Shown in pieces: positions 20,452 to 31,001 of a stretch of 64,000 bases of DNA. The stretch is from NCBI RefSeq assembly GCF_001262715.1, contig NZ_CP012328.1:372001-436000 (forward strand), read 5' to 3'. The stretch comes from Spiroplasma turonicum (lineage in GTDB: Bacteria > Bacillota_I > Bacilli_A > Mycoplasmatales > Mycoplasmataceae). Numbering within the stretch: position 1 is the stretch's first letter; every line of letters starts with the position of its first letter. The position numbers and the translations under genes were made by a program. Under the pieces are notes generated by a model. It was given only the letters and a program-made list of their open reading frames with translations. It was not told where the DNA came from and did no database searches.

Positions 20452-22104
20452 ATGGGATTCGACATGGAAAAACCAATGAGCGAAATTAATAAAGAGCTTG
20501 AAAAATTAAGAAAAAAAGATCTACACAATAGTGACTTTTTACTTTTTAAAAAACAAAATGAATTCGCAGCAGAACAATTAGATGATAAAATAAATAATTT
20601 TTATAGTGCTTCAAATCTTTCTACAATAAAGCAAATTAAATTACCTGAACCAATTAGAAAAGAAATAATATACTATAACTATATTTCTGATAATTTTGAC
20701 GAAGTAAGTTTTTCAAAAAATTTAAATTTAATTAAAAATAAGTTAATTGAATTTGACTCTCCATTTTCTACGTATATTGATACTATGGAATGAAAAATTG
20801 AAAATGGTTATTGGGAGTTAAAAGACAGAGATTGATTAACTGAGTTTTTTAGAAATTGAACATTTATGCTAACAAAGAGAATTATTGATTTTAGAATGAA
20901 AGCAGTTGAAGATTTAAGATATAATTATTTAGTTGAAGTTTATTCCATTGTAAAAAATTATGGTCGTTATGCAAAGATTTATAAAACTTTATATGATGTT
21001 TTTGGTAAATTAACAAATATTGAAGATGAATTAAAGAATCAAAATATTGAATCAATATCAAGATTTGCAGAATTTCTTTATAAAGACCCATCTATTTTAA
21101 GAATTGCAGAATTATTAGGTAGATTAAATGGCGAAGATAATTTAATGGAGAAAAATATTACTGAACAAATAGTTACATATCCGACATTTAAAAAGTTACC
21201 ATATAATCCAGAAGAAATTGTTGGTTTAACCATTTCAAAAGATATAGAACGTTTATTACCAATGGAATTTGCAAGTTTATTCGATGAAGATTTTGAAATT
21301 GTATTTTTTAAAAAGTTTATTGAGTCACAACTTCAAACCTTTTTATTCGAATCAAATGAAAGAGTCATTGAACATGATGTTGAAGAAGTTGAATATGAAG
21401 CACCAATACCTTTACAACAAGGTAAGTTTATAGTTTGTATTGATACATCTGGTTCAATGGAAGGTTCAGGTGAATATATTTCTAAGGCACTTGCTTTAGC
21501 AGTTGCAAAGGTTGCATTAAAAGAAGAAAGAGATTTAGTCTTTTTAAATTTTGCAAATGATTATGTTGATGAATTTACAATTAATGCAAAACATTTAAAT
21601 TTGAAGAAATTATTAGAATTTATTTCAAAATCTTTTTATGGTAAAACTAACTCAAAAAAAGCATTTCTCAAAATGATTGAAAAAATGCACTCTGAAGACT
21701 TTAAACGAGCTGATTTACTTATGATTTCAGATTTTATGATGGACTCACCACCAAATTCAATTAGAACTAAAATTGCAGATCTAAAAGATAATTATAATAG
21801 ATTTCATTCATTAGTTGTGGGAACTATGCCAAATGTAGAAACCCAAGATGTTTTTGACAATGTAATGTATTATGACCCAAATGACCCATATGCCACAACT
21901 CAAATAGTTAAATCATTAAATGATACTTTAAAAGACCTAAGAGAGTTGAAAGATGAAGAGGTTTCTTATAGGGATGAACAAATAGCTAAGTTTAATTCAA
22001 TTAGAGACAAGAAAAGATTTAGAGAAGTCCATAAAGAATCGCCAAAGTCAAAAAAATTAGAAGAGAAAAAGAAAAAATTAAAAGAGTTAGAGAAAAACTT
22101 ATAG
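20452..22104 (+). CDS. VWA-domain protein, ViaA-like partner of the MoxR ATPase
   Basis: 550 residues. The N-terminal ~320 residues are helical (EFFRNWTFMLTKRIIDFRMK and following). The C-terminal von Willebrand A domain starts at FIVCIDTSGSMEGSGE, an intact MIDAS DxSxS near residue 331, with the later MIDAS Thr in YGKTNSKKAF and Asp in LMISDFMMD. The last ~40 residues are Lys/Glu-rich. This is the ViaA architecture, and a MoxR ATPase gene precedes it by 58 bases. In Escherichia coli RavA-ViaA touches respiratory complexes and aminoglycoside sensitivity; neither can be assumed in a fermenting mollicute. Confidence 0.88.
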
Positions 22105-22120
22105 AGATTAGGGAATAAAT

Positions 22121-22483
22121 ATGGAAATAGAAGAAAAATCAAATTTATTAATTATTTATTTAAATAGAGATGAAGATTTATTTGCACAATTAAATGATGT
22201 TATTAGAATTTATAGATTATTAACTGTTAAAATAAGTGGTTTTGGCTATTTAAAAAGATTGGAATACGGACTTTTGTCAAAAATTGATCCATTGTTTTTG
22301 AATAAGTTTTTAATTGAAGATTTAATAACAGTTACATCTTTAAGTGGAATGATTTACAACAAAGATATTAATTTAATGATAACTTCAGTTGATAAAGATA
22401 ACAATAAACATATTGGTAGATTTATTAGTGGAGTTGTTGCTGAGTCATTTACAATATTTTTAGAAGTAATGAAAACTGAATAA
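22121..22483 (+). CDS. PCC/DUF296-domain protein
   Basis: 120 residues. The pattern IRIYRLLTVKISGFGYLKRLEYG, then VTSLSGMIYNKDINLMITSVDKDNNKHIGRFISGVV (positions about 35-105), follows the PCC (DUF296) fold found in bacterial stand-alone proteins and plant AT-hook proteins. The His-x-His metal pair seen in many bacterial members (HIHA-like) is NLMIT here, so metal binding is doubtful. It starts 17 bases after the VWA gene and ends at a terminator, so it belongs to the RavA-ViaA-like operon. A trimeric accessory or nucleotide-binding role is a guess. Confidence 0.7.
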   Translation: MEIEEKSNLLIIYLNRDEDLFAQLNDVIRIYRLLTVKISGFGYLKRLEYGLLSKIDPLFLNKFLIEDLITVTSLSGMIYNKDINLMITSVDKDNNKHIGRFISGVVAESFTIFLEVMKTE

Positions 22484-22490
22484 ATCATAA

Positions 22491-22537
22491 AAACCACTTT
22501 AATCATTTTTTAATAAAATAGAGTGGTTATTTTTTTA
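22491..22537 (+). terminator. Terminator
   Basis: AACCACTTTA at 22492-22501 pairs with TAGAGTGGTT at 22519-22528; A and T7 follow. Confidence 0.85.
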
Positions 22538-22623
22538 AAAATCAAGTATAATCTAATTAATCTTTATGTAAATTAATTTTCACATAGAGGTAAAATGAGA
22601 AAAAAATGAGGTGAAGACAAAAG

Positions 22624-24162
22624 ATGATTGGTATTGTTTCAACAGCATACTTCACAGTAAAAGACCGTCCAGGTGTAAAAACAGTGAAAAAATATTGATG
22701 GCGTAATGTGGTTATTCAACATCTTAAATTTAGAGGAAAAGCTTTTGTGATTGCTACAACAGGTTATGGTAAAGCTAACGCTGCTATGGTAATTACATAC
22801 TTGATGGAAGAATATCCTAGTCTTGAAACAGTTGTTAATGTTGACTTAGCTTTATCAACTAATGATAAGTTTGACACAACAGATACAGTTTTAGCAACTA
22901 AGTTCATTTATAGAGACGCTGACTTAACTGTTTTTAAAGATATTAAATATGGACAAATTGTTCACGAACCAGAAGCATTTTCATTTAATACTGAATTTGT
23001 AAATCAAGTAAAAAACTTTAAACTTGGTGTTTCTGATGGTATAGTTGGTACAGCAGATATGCTTATATATAATTCAAAGCAATTTAAAGAAATGGTTGAT
23101 AAGTACGGACAAACAATCGACGTAATTGATACTGAAGCTGGAGCAATTGCTCAAGTTACAAAAAAATCAAGTGTTAACTTTATTGCTTTAAAAATTATGT
23201 ATAACAATGCATTATCTCCATGAGATAATGATCCACTTCATAAATTTAAAATTTATGAAACATCAAATACATTAAAATATCTTTTAGCAAGATTATTTAA
23301 CTTACTTTCATCAAGACTTGTTTTAGATTTTACAAAAAACAACAATGATGAATTAGAAGTTATTAATGAGTTATTTGAATTAGATCACGATGCTTGACCA
23401 AAAATGTTCAAGAAAAATGTTGCAAAACTTGTTTCAGGTTTAGGACCTTCATTAATGTTAATTGATAAAAAAGGTTTAACCCCAGAAGCACTTGACATTG
23501 TTGAAGTTATGAAGAAAAAAATTGAAGACGAAGGTCCAAGTAAAATTATTTTGGGAGAAGATGAATGAAAAAATGCTCCTAAAAAATGATTGCGTAAACT
23601 AATGTTCTTACAAAATATTCATGTTAATGATGATGAATTACTATGAAATAAATCAGCTAAATACGATTTACAATTAGAAAAAATGTTCTCAATAGAAGAA
23701 TATGCAAAAGCAGTTGCAAAAGTTATTGCAGACCGCTCTCAAGATAAATCATCATATACATATGATGGTGCAACTGTTATTAAAAAACACTTACTTGTTG
23801 CATTAGATGCTGCAATTTCATTTTACATTACACATAATGATACACATGAATTTGTAGAATCAGCTGGACAAGGTTCACAATTAGTTGCTAATGAATTTAT
23901 GAAATTCTTAAATCAACAATTAGCAGAAGTAGAATCACCATTCTCAAAAATAGTGGTTTACATAAAAATTCCTGCAATGGGAGCTGCAAAATTACCTGTC
24001 TATTTGGTTACTAAAAACAAAGTTAATACTCCAATTGTATTTAATGGATACTCAGAAAGAGATCAAAAAGTTTACACAGTTGTTGATATTACAAGAAATG
24101 ATTATGACCCATTAAAAGTTGGTTCATTCAAAGTTACAATTCGTTTGAAAAACGCAAAATAG
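22624..24162 (+). CDS. Nucleosidase/phosphorylase-fold protein fused to a novel C-terminal domain
   Basis: 512 residues. Residues 1-215 align by eye with MTA/SAH nucleosidase: IATTGYGKANAAMVITYL for the GxGKxxAA helix, YRDADLTVFKDIKYGQI for the HDxDxTxFGYxxGQ segment, DGIVGTADMLI, and VIDTEAGAIAQVTKK for VEMExAAxAxV. The Glu of that last motif is kept, but the active-site Asp of RAISD is Asn in KIMYNNA, and the GSAGG ligand loop is VDLALST. So the usual hydrolase chemistry is doubtful. Residues ~225-512 are an unrecognised domain ending in a beta-rich tail. AGGTGA precedes ATG 22624, and TATAAT lies at 22548-22553. Confidence 0.7.
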
Positions 24163-24175
24163 TCATTTTATTTAT

Positions 24176-24203
24176 AAAAAAAACACCTTTGGTGCTTTTT
24201 TTT
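24176..24203 (+). terminator. Terminator
   Basis: AAAAACACC and GGTGCTTTTTTTT with a three-base loop, 14 bases after the preceding stop. Confidence 0.8.
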
Positions 24204-24243
24204 TGTTTTTTTTAATTTATACTATTTTTATTAGAGGTGTAGA

Positions 24244-24642
24244 ATGTTTAAAGATAAAAGTAAAGACAAAAAGGTTACTGATTCTGGCGAACAAGCCTTT
24301 CAAGAATTATTAGATTTAATTTTTCTTGATTCACCCAAACATACTTCTCTAAATAAAGAAGACATAAAATCTTCCCCAAATAAACCTAAACTTGATAATA
24401 GTTTAGAACAAATTATTAAAAACGCTAAATTACAAATAAACAGTGTAAAAAATAAATGTCAAAATAATTATTATTTAGATCCAGAAGAAGAAATTATTAA
24501 AAAAGCACATGAAAATGGAAAGTCACAGTATGATTCTGACGTTTTAAGAGAATTAATTTTAAATCGTCAAAAAAATAAGAGAGCAATTAATAATGACCTA
24601 AGTAAAGTTATTGATAATGCAAAAAATAAAAAAAGTAATTAA
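24244..24642 (+). CDS. Small hydrophilic hypothetical protein
   Basis: 132 residues, not recognised. It has no membrane segment or signal peptide and is rich in Lys, Asn and Asp. A motif QAFQELLDLIFLDSP near residue 20 and two Lys/Asn-rich helices (EQIIKNAKL and DLSKVIDNAKNKK) give it a loosely repeated look. RBS AGAGGTG is well placed. The next gene starts 25 bases later in the same direction. Confidence 0.65.
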   Translation: MFKDKSKDKKVTDSGEQAFQELLDLIFLDSPKHTSLNKEDIKSSPNKPKLDNSLEQIIKNAKLQINSVKNKCQNNYYLDPEEEIIKKAHENGKSQYDSDVLRELILNRQKNKRAINNDLSKVIDNAKNKKSN

Positions 24643-24667
24643 GTAAGTAAAGGGTTGGGAACTACAA

Positions 24668-26290
24668 ATGATTGATGAAAATACAATAATTTCTGAAACA
24701 GAAGTCAAGGTAGAAGTTACTGAAGATAATATTAATGTTGAAGAGCAGCTTTCACCTTTATCAAAAAAGAAGCTAAATAAAAGTATTGCAAAACAATTAT
24801 TAATAAAAGATGATCAAGAACATCTTTTTTATATTGAGAATAAAATAATTTCAAAAAAAGAACAAAATTTATTAGTTCAAGAGTATTTTAAAAAAAGATT
24901 TTTAAAAGATTTTATGATGCTTGTATTGGCTGCTTTATTAATAACAATAGCTTTTGACTATTTTGTAACTCCAACTGGTAGAACAGGATTATTTCCTGCT
25001 GGTATTGGTGCTTTGGCAAGATTCTTTTCAATCTTAACTTTCCAAAATGATAGACAAATGCAAGGTTCATTCTACTTTATATTCTATTTTTTAATTAATA
25101 TTCCTTTATTTATATTTGGGGTTATTAAACTTGGTAAAAAATTTACTTTAACTACGCTTATATTTATGAGCTTACAAATAGGATTTGACCAAATTTTCCA
25201 AAACATACCATTTATCAATCCGCAGGAATTTAACTTTATTATAAACTTTACTGAAATGAGTACTAAACCTAATGCATGAAATACATCAATTTGATTATTT
25301 ATCTTTGCTGCAATTGCGGGAGCAATGCTTGGTGTTGCTTATTCTTTGGTTTATAAAATCGGTTCTTCAACTGGTGGATTAGATTTTTTAACCATATATT
25401 ATTCAAATAAAACAAATAAATCTGTTGGATCAATTAATAGAAATGTTAATCTTGTTATTTTAGGTACAATAATAATATTAAATACAATCATATTACCTAT
25501 ATCTGAAATTAATAGTGATATTAAGATGAGTGTTTTAAAAAGTATGGGTGTAAATGAGGCTAATAGGGTTGGATTATTGGATGAAATGTGAAATTATGCA
25601 AAAGCTATGAACAGTTTAAATCCAGATTATGGAATGACAAAACTATTTGAAAACTATGGAAATAATGACTTAAGTAATATGAATACTGCTGATTTTGCTA
25701 GACTTGTTGAATATGTTTGTAAAAATAAATTTACTGGTGATGTTCCAATAGGATACATTATTAAAATGAAAGTTTTATTTATATTTGGCCCTTCATTATT
25801 TGCTTCAATAGTACTTGTTTTAACAGCGGGAATAACAACTAATGCAATGTATCCAAAATATAAAGTAAGAACATTTATGATCACAACTAATAAAGCTAAA
25901 GATATTAATAAGTTATTGATAGATAAAGGTTATCAAAATGACATTTTAAATTGAGATGCAACTAATAGAATAAGCGGTAATTATCTACATAGAAGTGTTG
26001 TAATGGTTGCTATGACAGTCTTAAACTGACAACAAATAGAAAAAGAAATCTTCTTTAAAGATCCTGAAATGAAAGTTACAATTCTAAAAACAAAAAAGGT
26101 AAAAGGGATTTTTAAATATGACATTAAAAACAATGAAGAAAGAAATAAAATTGTTCATAAGGTTAGAAATAATGAACAAGAATTAGAAAAAATTAAACAA
26201 ATTGCAATCGTTCGTTTAAAAAAAGAAAATGAAAAACTATCTAAAAAAATTAATAAAAAATCTACTAAAAATAAGAACCAGAACAATTAA
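24668..26290 (+). CDS. YitT-family membrane protein
   Basis: 540 residues. After an acidic N-terminus of about 75 residues, segments such as LVLAALLITIAFDYFVTPTG and TGRTGLFPAGIGALARF, then GSSTGGLDFLTIYYSNKTNK, are typical of YitT/DUF161 membrane proteins. The family's C-terminal soluble DUF2179 domain fits the end (YKVRTFMITTNKAKDINKLL and the following RSVVMVAMTV). Between the two membrane halves there is an insertion of about 120 residues (MNSLNPDYGMTKLFENYG and on) that ordinary 280-residue members lack, so the protein is nearly twice the normal size. Function of YitT proteins is unknown. GGGTTGGGA precedes the start. Confidence 0.82.
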
Positions 26291-26363
26291 TTTATTAATT
26301 ATTTTTAAAAATTAAACATTTAGCATAATTTTTGTTTATAATTATTTAGGTAATGGTGATTAA

Positions 26364-26642
26364 ATGGATTTTATAGAAATGGAGTCAGCAATAACTAAAA
26401 TGCTTTCTCTAAAATTATTAGAATTAAGAAAAGAAATACCGTCTATAAAACTTATAGATATAATAAATTATTTTAATAACATAGTTGTTAAAAATAATAA
26501 AATATATGATTTAAATGATGTTGCTTTTTATATAATGAATATAAAAATTAATAAAATTTGTGAATATTTAAATTTTGTTGAAATTTCTACAGCTAGTAAG
26601 TCAGAAATTAAAACTGATTTAGAAAGTATCTTAGAGGGATAA
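26364..26642 (+). CDS. Small hypothetical protein upstream of secDF
   Basis: 92 residues, predicted helical and soluble; no known family. GGTGAT sits a few bases before the ATG. Its stop is 10 bases before the GTG of secDF, so the two are probably translated from one message, and it may be an accessory of SecDF or simply a fellow passenger. Confidence 0.6.
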   Translation: MDFIEMESAITKMLSLKLLELRKEIPSIKLIDIINYFNNIVVKNNKIYDLNDVAFYIMNIKINKICEYLNFVEISTASKSEIKTDLESILEG

Positions 26643-26652
26643 GTGGTTTAAA

Positions 26653-29600
26653 GTGAACAATAATAACAATAAGAAAAAAAATATTAAGAAATCTTCAATT
26701 ATTAAGTTTTTTTCAATGATAGTAATATTGTCTGGATTAATCATAGGAATTTTCTTTTCATCTTTATTCTTTTCTGATAATTATAAATTAGGATCTGACT
26801 TTAAAGGTTACTATTCAGCACTTGTTAGTGTTGATAATACTAATAATGATGAAAGTACTGAAAATCAACCAAATGGTAATGCTGAAGAAGGTGCTAAGGT
26901 TTTAAATGATAGATTAAACCCTATGGGAAGTAATCAAATAATCATTGAAACAGCAGGTAAAAACTTTTTAAAAGTTATGTCACCAATGGATATTTATGAA
27001 AGTGAAACTGTTTTTGCTAACCAAATACAAAGAAATGGTGGAATAGTTCTTTTAAATAATGAAAATAAAGATATGCAAATTAGTGGTGAAAAAGATAATA
27101 TCACTAGAAAAGGAATAAGTGATTATTTTACAGCAGCTACTGCTACTACAATTACAGGTAAACTTTCTAAAGAACCAGCTATATCTTATGATTTAAATGG
27201 AGATAATTTTACGTCATTGTTTCCTTCTGATGAAACTAATCAAACACCATTAAACTTGAAAATAATGATTGATGCTGATGGTTTTTTTAATGATATAAGA
27301 AATTTTTATAAATTAATTTCTGGGGATTTAAAAGATAGAGTTAATTCTTTCTTTGATATAATAATAAATCCATTAAGAGACACTTATAAAAAAAGTGATG
27401 AAGATACAAAAAACATATTATTTGATTTATTTTATGGAAAGTGAAAAACTGAAACTAGTGGTGGTATAAATGATTTCCAATATGGTTCATTAATCACAGA
27501 TGACATTTCTAACACTCAATTTTTAGACTCAATTGTTGATTCTTTCTCATATGAATCAGACACTTCTAAATATGTTTACGATGCAAATGCAAAAACCGAA
27601 GATTTTAAAACTGAAGAAGGAAAATATCATAATAATATAAAAATTTATAAAGAAGGACAAGGTCATAACTTAGTTGATTTTAAAAGAATAGACAGTGTAT
27701 TCTCATTATTAAGTTCAAGTTTAATAAGTTTTTATAATAATTTTAAAGATACTATTCAAAATAAAAACAAAAAATACTATAACAATATGGAAAGTTACTT
27801 TCTATTTAGTGGTTCAATCTTAAAAAATGGTTCTGAATCAAATGACGGTTATATTAAAGACAATAAATTATATACAAAAACTCAAAATGACTCTAAAGCA
27901 AGAATTGGAGCATCACTATTTAACGCTTCTGGTAAAGGTTTTGTATTTAAGGTTAATAGTGTTGCTACTTATAATGCATCTGTTACAAAAATAATGCTTA
28001 TTATAGGAATTGTTTTTATGGCAGTAGTTGCACTAACATTATTTATTTACATGTGCTTCTTTTATAGATTACTTGGTCTATTTGCAATGATCATTACTTT
28101 AGCTATAATTGGTACAACATTATTGACAATAACATTATGGTTTGGATTAACAATTGGTCCTGAAACAATAATTGCAATATTTATTCTTGTAGCTATTAAT
28201 GTTGAAATATTCTCTTTAATCTTTGAAAGTATGAAGGAAAATTACTTTTTAAAACAAAGGGGATTAAAAACAAGCTTTAACTTATCTGTTAAAGAAAACA
28301 TAGCATTAATTTTCGACATAATTGTTGCAATTTTAATACCAGTTGTAAGTATGTTTTGATTAACTTCAAATACAATTCAATCATTAGCTATTACATTAAC
28401 TATTGGATCATTATCAACAATCATTTTTGCAGTTATCATAGGGCTGATATTATTTAAATTATGTGTAAGTACAAACATTTTAAATAAATATCCTAGTTTA
28501 TTCGCATTAAATACTCTTTCAAAAGGTTATGAGTTCTCTAAATTATTTTTAATAATTAAAATTAATAAGATTAAATCAAAAATTGCAAAAAATATTAGTA
28601 AAAATAATGAAAGTGAAAATGTTGATTTAAATAAAAAACTTTTAGTTTTAGAACAAAAATTAGAAGATCATAGATTAAAACTTGAAAATAAAAAGCAAGC
28701 AAAAAGTGATAAAAAAATTGCAAAACTAAATATTAAACTTGAAAAGTACAATAATTTGTTAAAAACTATTGATAAAGAAAAAAACTCTTATAAATATCAA
28801 AAATTGGAGTTTAAAATTAAAGACATAAATTATTTAATTGGTAATGACGTATTGGAATCTGAAACCGATGAAACAATTGTTGTTTCATCAACCAAAGAAA
28901 GATTAAGAGTTAAATCAACCGAAAAAGTTATTTATACTGGTTTAAAGGTGCTTCCATTATTTACAATCTTAGTAATAGGTCTTTCTATAATACTTGGATT
29001 CTTTGTTGGTGTTAAATATGACAATACATTTGGTGGAAGAACTGAATATACATTATGAGGAGACCGAATTGATACATTATATGATCAAATAGGTAACTTA
29101 GATTCAGATGATGCTCCAAATGGTTTAGAAGAAAAAATTGCTTCTTTACAAAATCAATTTAATGAGTATAAAAATGAAAACCACTCTAATGATGAAGTAA
29201 CTTTCAAAAAGACTCAAATAGTTAGCGAGTTCATCAATTATTCTTTCTTAAATAATAATGTTATAAATTATATTGCAAATGCACCAAGTTCAAAACCCTA
29301 TAATAATACAAGTTTCAATGTATCTAATGGTACTAATTTTAATTACAATAAGGTTGAATCATCACAACAAGAATCAATTAATTGAATAACTTTAAGTGTT
29401 TCAACTACTGATAATTCACAATCTGCAATTGTTAAAAGATTTTTTAGTAATTTATATGTTTCAAAAGATGACGAACCTTCAGCTGAGTCTGGATTTATAA
29501 CTAAAAGAATTAATCCTTCTACAATGTTAGATTTAACTATACAGTTAGCTTACAGTGTATTAGCTTTAATATTAGCTTTAATAATATATATAATTATTAG

Positions 29601-30357
29601 ATTTAAATGAACTTATTATGTAGCAATGGCAATTGGTGTAATTGCAACACCTTTACTATTAAGTGGATTGATAATTTCATTACAAATACCTTTCGGAAGT
29701 TTAATAATTATTGGTATAACTACTTCTATATTATTTGCGCTAACAACTTCATTCGCAATATTTGGTAAAGTTCGTAGTTTAATTGCTTCTAGAAATCAAA
29801 AATCATTAGTTACATTCTTTAATAAAGAAGTTGAATATGCATATCAAATAAAAGAGAAAAAGCGTCAAATCGCACATGAAATATTTTTAGAAAAGCAAGC
29901 TTTGAAAATTAAGTTAAGTGAAAAAGAGCATTCACGTGAAGAACTAAGAAAATTAAATTTAGAATTTAACAAATTTGCATATGAAAAAAGATCAGAGTAT
30001 AAAAAATATGCACGTGAAAACAAAGAATTAATCTATAAAGTAGCAAAAGAAAATAATTACTTATCAGAAATATTAGTAAAAACATTTAAATTTGGATTTA
30101 CTAGATTCTTATTAGTATTTACATTATTCTTATCTTTATCATTATTATTAGTTATAGCAATAAATCCTATTTTATATTTTGGTATTGCATTAATATTAGG
30201 TGTAATTATATCAAACTTATTCATCCTATTTTTATCTTTACCTATATTTATATATTTAGAAAAAGTAAGAATTAGAAATAATTTAGCAAGAAAAAGATTT
30301 ATTAATAAATTAGTTGTTTCAAACGAAGAACAAATTATAGAAGGAATAAACGACTAA
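26653..30357 (+). CDS. secDF: Fused protein-export membrane protein SecDF
   Basis: 1234 residues. SecDF uses ion flow to pull preproteins out of SecYEG. The SecD half begins with a membrane segment and LGSDFKGYYSALVSV, the counterpart of LGLDLxGG, then a large extracytoplasmic domain, then five or so membrane segments (ITKIMLIIGIVFMAVVALTL onward). The SecF half starts near 29000 with VKYDNTFGGRTEYTL, in place of GIDFTGGT, and ends with membrane helices FTRFLLVFTLFLSLSLLLVI. Both hallmark loops are more divergent than usual. The cytoplasmic linkers are long, charged coiled coils. The GTG start at 26653 follows GAGGGATAAG. apt follows after one base. Confidence 0.85.
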
Positions 30358-30358
30358 A

Positions 30359-30880
30359 ATGAAAAATTTAGATTTAAGGAATTATATCCTTGAAGTCAAT
30401 GATTTTCCAAAAAAAGGAATTCGTTTCAAAGATATAACTCCTCTTTTGAAAGACTCAGAAGCTTTCAAAACTATGGTTGATCTAATGGTTGATTTCGTAA
30501 AAAAATCAGGCGCAACAATAATCGTTGCACCTGAAGCAAGGGGATTTTTATTGGCATCAGCAGTTGCTTATGCTTCAAATTGTGGTCTTGTAATTATTAG
30601 AAAACCTGATAAACTACCTAGAGAAGTATATGAAGAATCTTATGAACTTGAATACGGGACTAATAGATTACAAGTTCATAAAAATGATATCAAGTCATCT
30701 GATAAAGTATTAATATTAGATGATGTACTTGCAACTGGTGGAACAATCCAAGCAATTATTAATCTTGTGAAAAAATCAAATGCTACAATTGTGGGATTAC
30801 TATTTTTAGCTGATTTAAAATTTCTTCATGATGATAACTTGTTTAATGAATATAATAAGCACGCTCTTATTGAATATTAA
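30359..30880 (+). CDS. apt: Adenine phosphoribosyltransferase
   Basis: 173 residues. It converts adenine and PRPP to AMP, the purine salvage step that mollicutes rely on. FPKKGIRFKDITPLLKD at the N-terminus, APEARGFLLASAVAYA, RKPDKLPRE and the PRPP-binding VLILDDVLATGGT near 117-129 are all intact. The start is one base after secDF, with AAGGAA inside secDF as RBS. secDF-apt-relA is the Bacillus order secDF-recJ-apt-relA with recJ gone. Confidence 0.97.
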   Translation: MKNLDLRNYILEVNDFPKKGIRFKDITPLLKDSEAFKTMVDLMVDFVKKSGATIIVAPEARGFLLASAVAYASNCGLVIIRKPDKLPREVYEESYELEYGTNRLQVHKNDIKSSDKVLILDDVLATGGTIQAIINLVKKSNATIVGLLFLADLKFLHDDNLFNEYNKHALIEY

Positions 30881-30910
30881 AAAAATAATTGTAAATCAAT
30901 TATTTTTTTA
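30881..30910 (+). terminator. Terminator after apt
   Basis: AAAAATAATTG and CAATTATTTTTTT form an 11-base stem with a five-base loop, directly after the stop. Confidence 0.85.
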
Positions 30911-31001
30911 CTTTAAATATAGTCAAAATTTTACTTAGTTATAAAATTAATATAGAATTAATAAATAAGATTACTTTTATTTTTTAAAAAGGAGTGTAAT
31001 A

